A program made the position numbers and the translations under genes. From NCBI GenBank assembly GCA_050485365.1, contig JBJHBH010000030.1, forward strand, positions 1 to 36,185: a stretch of DNA of 36,185 bases. The letters are read 5' to 3'. Positions 32,182 to 36,185 of the stretch are shown one piece after another (within the stretch, counting starts at the first letter, position 1; the number at the start of each line of letters is the position of its first letter). Under the pieces are notes generated by a model. It saw only the letters and a program-made list of their open reading frames with translations, did no database searches and was not told the origin of the DNA. The stretch comes from JARFUG01 sp050485365 (GTDB lineage: Bacteria > Desulfobacterota > Desulfuromonadia > Desulfuromonadales > JACZKF01).

Positions 32182-33369
32182 TCAGGCTCCCGCCGGCATT
32201 TCGGCTCCTGTCTCTTCCGTCTCCTCCCTCACCCGAACCACCACCGTCCCCGCCAGCCGGTCGTTGAGCCCCCGCCCGTCGGCGGCGCGCAGCAGGTGCA
32301 GATAGCCGAGCCCCAGGGGGGCCAGGCAGAGGGCTCCCCCCGCGGCGCGCAGGAAGACCTGTGAGAAGAGGGGCGGCGTGCCGTCGATCGCCTCGATCTT
32401 GAGCCCGAGGACCATCTTTCCGAGGGTCTGTCCCGTCAGGGCGTGAAAGAGGGTGAAATAGCCGAAGCAAAGCAAGAAGAGGGTGAGGGCGTAGGGGACG
32501 ATGAGCGGGGCGAAGGTGGCGGCCGAGGGGAAGGGGGCGCCCTGGACGATCAGCTCCGCAGCCGACACGAAGAGGGCGAAGACGACGCTCAGCGCGGCGA
32601 GGTCGATCAGGGCGGCGCGAAAGCGCGGGGCGAGCGGTGCGGCGGGGGGACGCCCGGAGTCGGCGTCCCCCCTTGCATCAAAAGGGTCGCGGGGGTCTCC
32701 TTCGGTCTTGGCTTTGGGAGCCGGCTGCGCGTCCTCCTCCACGTCCTCGAATTCGGGGAGGTCGGGAAAGTCGTCGAGCTCCAGCGGCTCCTCGTCCAAC
32801 TCGTCGAGGGAGGGGAGCGCATCGAGGGAGGGGAGGTCGAACGCCGTGGCGTCCGCCGGCTCGCTTTGGCCGCCCCCTTCATCCTTCTCGGCGCTTTCGT
32901 CCCAGTTGAAATCGACATCGAGGTCGAAGTAGGCCTCCTCTTTTTCCGCGTCCTCCCCGGCAGACTCCTTTTCGTCGAACAAAAGGTCCGTCGGAGCGGC
33001 GTCGCGCGGCTGCGTTTGCGCCGGCGGCTCGGCGTCGAAATCGAGCTCGGCGGGGAAGGGCGCCGACGCATCGGCTTCGAGCAGATCGTCGAGGGAGGAG
33101 GTCGGCTCGCCGGGGGTCTCCTCCATGAAGTCGTATCCGAAATCGACGGGGTCGGCGGCGGGCCCCGAGGCGGCGACGACGGCGGGCTCGTCACCCCGGT
33201 CGGTTTCAGCTGGGGTGGCGGGTGTGGCGGCCGGCGGCGCGGCGGCGGCGAAGGGGCGCACGATGCCGCGCAGGTTGAACTTCGACCTGAAGGCGCTCAG
33301 GTCCTTTGCGCACTTTTTGCATTCGGTCAGATCGTCAAAACTGGTGAATCCGCACTTGGGGCACTTCAT
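32182..33369 (-). CDS. Zinc-ribbon, acidic linker and RDD-family membrane protein
   Basis: The 395-residue protein has three parts: a zinc ribbon (Cys3, Cys6, Cys17, Cys20), a linker of about 220 residues that is Asp/Glu/Ala/Pro-rich with repeats such as LPSLDALPSLDELDEE, and a C-terminal RDD domain (about 255-385) with three or more hydrophobic helices (ALIDLAALSVVFALFVSAAE, ALTLFLLCFGYFTLFHAL). RDD proteins include Na+/H+ antiporter-like and uncharacterised members. The ribbon would face the cytoplasm. The start overlaps the rsmE stop by four bases (ATGA). Function unknown. Confidence 0.85.
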   Translation of the reverse strand: MKCPKCGFTSFDDLTECKKCAKDLSAFRSKFNLRGIVRPFAAAAPPAATPATPAETDRGDEPAVVAASGPAADPVDFGYDFMEETPGEPTSSLDDLLEADASAPFPAELDFDAEPPAQTQPRDAAPTDLLFDEKESAGEDAEKEEAYFDLDVDFNWDESAEKDEGGGQSEPADATAFDLPSLDALPSLDELDEEPLELDDFPDLPEFEDVEEDAQPAPKAKTEGDPRDPFDARGDADSGRPPAAPLAPRFRAALIDLAALSVVFALFVSAAELIVQGAPFPSAATFAPLIVPYALTLFLLCFGYFTLFHALTGQTLGKMVLGLKIEAIDGTPPLFSQVFLRAAGGALCLAPLGLGYLHLLRAADGRGLNDRLAGTVVVRVREETEETGAEMPAGA

Positions 33370-34136
33370 GGCGTCTCCTTGTCGGTCGGGTTCCGGGTCG
33401 AGGCGCCCAGATCGCCGTAGAGATACTGCAAGATACTTGCCACGGAAAAGCCGGCCGTCTCGCTGCGCAGGATGCGCGGGCCGAAGCGCACCGGCAGAAA
33501 GCCGGCGCGGCGGGCCTCCTCGGCCTCCTGTTCGGTGATCCCCCCTTCGGGTCCGATCAGCACGGCGGCGCTGCGGGGCGCCGCGGCGGGGAGCACCTCG
33601 GCCAAAGGGCGTGCCTCCTCTTCCCAAAGAAGGAGGCGAAGCTCTTCGGTGCGCTCCTTCAGCGCCGCGTGAAGCGGGAGCGCAGGGAAGAGGCGGGGCA
33701 GGTGAGCGCGGCGGCACTGGCGCGCCGCCTCCTGAACGATCCTGCTCCAGCGCGCCGTGCGCTGCGCCTCGCGCTCGGGGCTCAGCGAGGGGATGCTGCG
33801 CGAGCACAGCACCGGTGCGAAGGCGCTCACGCCGAGCTCGGTCCCCTTTTGCAGCACCAGGTCGAATTTGTCCCCCTTGGGGAGCCCCTGAAGGAGGGTG
33901 ACGGCGAAGGCGCTCTCGGGCTCGGTGCGCCGCTCGACGACGCGGGCCTCGCCCCCCTTTTTTTTCAGGGAGAGAACCCGGCAGCGGCACACGAGACCGG
34001 CGCCGTCCAGCAGCAGGATCTCTTCGCCCTCGCCGCGGCGCAGCACGGTGCCCAGATGGTGCGCCACCTCGGCGGGGAGGTCGACGGTTTCGCCGATCAG
34101 CGTATCGGCCGGCACGAAGAAGCGCTGCACGCTCAT
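33366..34136 (-). CDS. rsmE: 16S rRNA m3U1498 methyltransferase
   Basis: The 256-residue SPOUT-class enzyme methylates N3 of U1498 in 16S rRNA. The N-terminal PUA-like region (MSVQRFFVPADTL, HHLGTVLRRGEGEEILLLDG) is followed by the SAM-binding knot motifs LIGPEGGITEQEAE and GPRILRSETA. Length is close to E. coli RsmE (243). Overlaps of four bases on both sides (with prmA upstream and the RDD gene downstream) show a translationally coupled operon; prmA-rsmE adjacency is widespread in bacteria. Confidence 0.95.
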   Translation of the reverse strand: MSVQRFFVPADTLIGETVDLPAEVAHHLGTVLRRGEGEEILLLDGAGLVCRCRVLSLKKKGGEARVVERRTEPESAFAVTLLQGLPKGDKFDLVLQKGTELGVSAFAPVLCSRSIPSLSPEREAQRTARWSRIVQEAARQCRRAHLPRLFPALPLHAALKERTEELRLLLWEEEARPLAEVLPAAAPRSAAVLIGPEGGITEQEAEEARRAGFLPVRFGPRILRSETAGFSVASILQYLYGDLGASTRNPTDKETP

Positions 34137-35050
34137 CCCCTGCGGCGATAGACCATGCACGACCACTCCTCGCGCCGGGAGAGCTCGGGTCCGTCGAGAT
34201 TCAGCGGGGCGAAGGCGGCGGCGACCAGCCCCTCTTTTTCCTGCAGGATCCCCGATAGGATCAGCACCCCTCCGGGGGCGAGGCGCTCGGCCAGGGGGGC
34301 GGCCAGGCGGGCGTTCTCCTCGGCGAGGATGTTGGCCAGCACAACCTCGAATCCCCCTTCGAGCGCGGTGAGATCCCGGGCGGTGATCTCGACGCGCTCG
34401 GCGACGCCGTTGCGCTCGGCGTTCTGGCGGGCGATGCGGCAGGCGTCCTCTTCGATGTCGCAGGCCAGAACCCTGCGGGCGCCGAGGGCGGCGGCGGCGA
34501 TGGCCAGAATGCCCGAGCCCGTCCCGACGTCGAGGACGCGCTGCGGCGCGCGCCCCCCGTCGAAAACGGCGCACAGCGCCTCAAGGCAGAGGCGGGTCGT
34601 GGCGTGGGTGCCGGTGCCGAAGGCCATGCCCGGATCGAGATCGACCACGGCGTCATCGGGCCCGGCCTCGACCTCCTCCCAGCTCGGTTTGATGATGAGG
34701 CGCCGTCCGATGCGCACGGCGCCGAAGTGCTGCTTCCACCCCTCGGCCCAGTCCTCGTCGCCGACGGGGTGCAACGCTACCAGGTGCGCTCCGGGAGGGG
34801 GGATGCGGGGGGCGAGGGCGCTCAGCAGCGCCTCGACCCGGCGGCGCAGCGAGTCGGCGTCTTCGTCGGGGAAGTACGCCTTGATGAGGAGCTCGTCGGG
34901 GAGCTCATCCGGGTCGGGGGGGACGAAGGTGTCGAGGCGCCGCTCTTCCGTCACGATCCCCGCGCACCCCTCTTCGCTCAGCGCCGCACCGAGGATCTCG
35001 GCGGCCTCGGAGGGGGTACGAATGTGAATTTCCAGCCATTTTTCATCCAT
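34133..35050 (-). CDS. prmA: Ribosomal protein L11 methyltransferase
   Basis: The 305-residue enzyme trimethylates lysines and the N-terminus of ribosomal protein L11. Visible features: the N-terminal substrate domain (MDEKWLEIHIRTPSEAAEIL), DPGMAFGTGTHATTRLCLEA, the SAM motif VLDVGTGSGILAIAAA and the VVLANILAEEN motif. Length agrees with E. coli PrmA (293). First gene of the prmA-rsmE-RDD operon, with a promoter at 35073-35100 that overlaps the divergent ppsR promoter. Confidence 0.95.
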   Translation of the reverse strand: MDEKWLEIHIRTPSEAAEILGAALSEEGCAGIVTEERRLDTFVPPDPDELPDELLIKAYFPDEDADSLRRRVEALLSALAPRIPPPGAHLVALHPVGDEDWAEGWKQHFGAVRIGRRLIIKPSWEEVEAGPDDAVVDLDPGMAFGTGTHATTRLCLEALCAVFDGGRAPQRVLDVGTGSGILAIAAAALGARRVLACDIEEDACRIARQNAERNGVAERVEITARDLTALEGGFEVVLANILAEENARLAAPLAERLAPGGVLILSGILQEKEGLVAAAFAPLNLDGPELSRREEWSCMVYRRRG

Positions 35051-35072
35051 TTGCGCTGTTTAGCAGAGAAAG

Positions 35073-35100
35073 TGATTAAAAGCAATAAAAACCTTGACAA
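35073..35100 (-). promoter_or_regulatory. prmA operon promoter
   Basis: Leftward TTGTCA (35095-35100), 16-base spacer, TAATCA (35073-35078). Its -35 box shares bases with the rightward -35 at 35094-35099. Confidence 0.5.
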
Positions 35101-35122
35101 GGCCCCGTGAATCGAGTCTAAT
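35094..35122 (+). promoter_or_regulatory. Distal ppsR promoter
   Basis: TTGACA (35094-35099), 17-base spacer, TCTAAT (35117-35122): near-consensus. It would give a leader of about 140 bases containing GGCTC/GAGCC (35128-35144). Confidence 0.65.
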
Positions 35123-35223
35123 TTGAAGGCTCGTTTAATGAGCCCGCCCCGTTTCATCCCGGGCGCCTTCGTCCGACAACCCCGTCGCCCAGGCTCTTCG
35201 TCATCGCCCGCGTGCGGTCCGTG

Positions 35224-35251
35224 TTGCGGATGAATTCAAACCTGATACACT
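35224..35251 (+). promoter_or_regulatory. Proximal ppsR promoter
   Basis: TTGCGG (35224-35229), 16-base spacer, TACACT (35246-35251), with a start near 35258, about 12 bases before the GTG. Weaker than the distal promoter. Confidence 0.4.
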
Positions 35252-35269
35252 CCTACGGATTTCTCATTA

Positions 35270-36082
35270 GTGGATAACGTCGCACCGCAGATGGTCTATC
35301 TTCTCTCCGACGCCACCGGGGAGACGGTGGAGAAGATCGTGACCGCCGCCCTGACGCAGTTTCGCGGCAAGGCAGTGCGGATGAAGCGCATCAGCAACGT
35401 CCGGAACAAGAATCAGGTCTACGAGGCCCTCGACGAGGCGCTCGAGAAGGGGGCGCTGGTGGTCTACACCATCGTCAACCGCGAGCTCGCCCAACTCGTG
35501 CACGACGAGTGCGACTCGCTCGGCCTGCTCCATATCGATCTTTTCACGCCGCTGCTGATGCGGCTCTCCGAGTTCTTCGGTCACTCGCCCGGAGAGACGC
35601 CCGGTCTTCTGCACGGCGTCGACGACGCCTATTTTCGCCGGGTGGAGGCCATCGAGTTCACCGTCAAGCACGACGACGGGCAGGAGGTGAGAAACCTCCA
35701 CAAGGCCGACATCGTGCTGGTGGGGGTGTCGCGAACGAGCAAGACCCCGCTGTCGATCTATCTGGCCCATCGGGGGTGGCGGGTCGCCAACGTGCCGCTG
35801 GTCGGAGGGATCGAGCCACCGGATGAGCTCTTCCAGATCGACCCTTCCCGGGTCGTCGGGCTGATCATCGACCCGCAGCGCCTGATGGAGCTTCGGGCGA
35901 GCCGTCTGCGCAACCTGGGGCAGGACCCGCGCACCGCGTACGCGGCCTACGAGGAGATCGAGAACGAGCTGCAGATCGCCCGCAAGCTCTTTCGCCGCAA
36001 CCCCTGGGTCGTCATCGACGTGACGGGCAAGGCGGTGGAGGAGACGGCCAACGAGGTGCTGGTCAAGCTCCATCTGAAATAG
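35270..36082 (+). CDS. ppsR: Pyruvate,phosphate dikinase / PEP synthase regulatory protein (DUF299)
   Basis: The 270-residue protein is of the PpsR/PDRP family, bifunctional ADP-dependent kinases and Pi-dependent pyrophosphorylases that switch PEP synthase or pyruvate,phosphate dikinase off and on. The P-loop-like motif is GVSRTSKTP (152-160), and VYLLSDATGETVEKIV is the family N-terminus. Target choice (PpsA or PpdK) cannot be decided here. The start is uncertain: GTG at 35270 has a poor ribosome binding site and ATG at 35291 has none. The leader is long and carries two promoter candidates. Confidence 0.93.
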   Translation: MDNVAPQMVYLLSDATGETVEKIVTAALTQFRGKAVRMKRISNVRNKNQVYEALDEALEKGALVVYTIVNRELAQLVHDECDSLGLLHIDLFTPLLMRLSEFFGHSPGETPGLLHGVDDAYFRRVEAIEFTVKHDDGQEVRNLHKADIVLVGVSRTSKTPLSIYLAHRGWRVANVPLVGGIEPPDELFQIDPSRVVGLIIDPQRLMELRASRLRNLGQDPRTAYAAYEEIENELQIARKLFRRNPWVVIDVTGKAVEETANEVLVKLHLK

Positions 36083-36121
36083 AGGCACTTGGGGTCAACC
36101 ATGATTTTCATGCGCTGAACG

Positions 36122-36150
36122 CTGACAAACGATTCGCATCAACATAGATA
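36122..36150 (+). promoter_or_regulatory. Candidate promoter of the gene at the right edge
   Basis: CTGACA (36122-36127), 17-base spacer, TAGATA (36145-36150), 14 bases before the edge gene start, so the leader would be very short. Confidence 0.35.
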
Positions 36151-36163
36151 AAGGGAGGTACGC

Positions 36164-36185
36164 ATGGGCAACCGCATCCTGGTAG
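36164..36185 (+). CDS. Partial gene at the right edge (first seven codons)
   Basis: AAGGGAGGT precedes ATG at good spacing, then MGNRILV before the window ends. The strong ribosome binding site argues for a real gene. Too little is visible to name it; receiver domains often begin this way, but so do many proteins. Confidence 0.6.

Overview
The window looks like chromosomal DNA of a GC-rich diazotrophic deltaproteobacterium of the Desulfuromonadia (Geobacter, Desulfuromonas or Geoalkalibacter type). This is inferred from a Mo-nitrogenase cluster with sigma-54 promoters, terminator-bearing nif leaders of the kind described for Geobacter sulfurreducens, a sensor kinase/NtrC-type regulator pair and PilJ-type chemoreceptors. 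I cannot name the species.

Layout. 1-1.15 kb: the edge of a gene and a HigB/HigA-type toxin-antitoxin pair. 1.3-7.4 kb: housekeeping genes (ElbB, a HAD phosphatase, a periplasmic DegP-type protease lipoprotein, RluD, PgeF, CsbD, a MEKHLA/PAS protein). 7.5-14.5 kb: nitrogenase core: nifH, nifD, nifK, a NifX-like protein, nif ferredoxin, a second NifX/NifB-C-terminal-like protein, an HTH/zinc-ribbon regulator and a short nifB. 14.6-18.2 kb: glutamine amidotransferase, PAS histidine kinase and REC-PAS-AAA+-Fis activator, overlapping one another. 18.3-22.8 kb: a tiny Cys-rich protein and two chemoreceptors, the first behind a sigma-54 promoter. 23.0-24.1 kb: nifV. 24.1-29.6 kb: a PHP-kinase fusion, an outer-membrane protein, initiator tRNA-Met and a leftward run of four genes ending in a DUF4124-like protein (nfo, dtd, darP, DUF4124-like), with a near-identical 131-bp inverted repeat at the two ends of the part from 25.7 to 29.6 kb. 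29.6-36.2 kb: dapF operon, a metallo-beta-lactamase-fold hydrolase, the prmA-rsmE-RDD operon and ppsR.

How the parts fit. NifHDK is the enzyme. NifB makes NifB-co, NifV makes homocitrate, the NifX-like proteins probably carry cofactor intermediates and the ferredoxin supplies electrons. nifE, nifN, nifU and nifS are not here. The nifH, nifV and, less clearly, nifB transcripts start at sigma-54 promoters and then run into a hairpin followed by an intrinsic terminator before the first codon; nifH has two such modules in tandem. This is what antitermination by an ANTAR-domain regulator (GnfK/GnfR in G. sulfurreducens) would need. The kinase/activator pair is the best candidate in the window for the GnfL/GnfM-type master system.

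The least explained element is the 131-bp repeat. One copy folds on paper into a closed multi-stem RNA with two hairpins carrying the same AUGGAC hexaloop. This matches the CsrA/RsmA binding loop ANGGAN, and also the A1/G4 pattern of ANTAR targets. All three differences in the other copy fall in stems. Several spacers also carry short-period or GC-rich inverted repeats.
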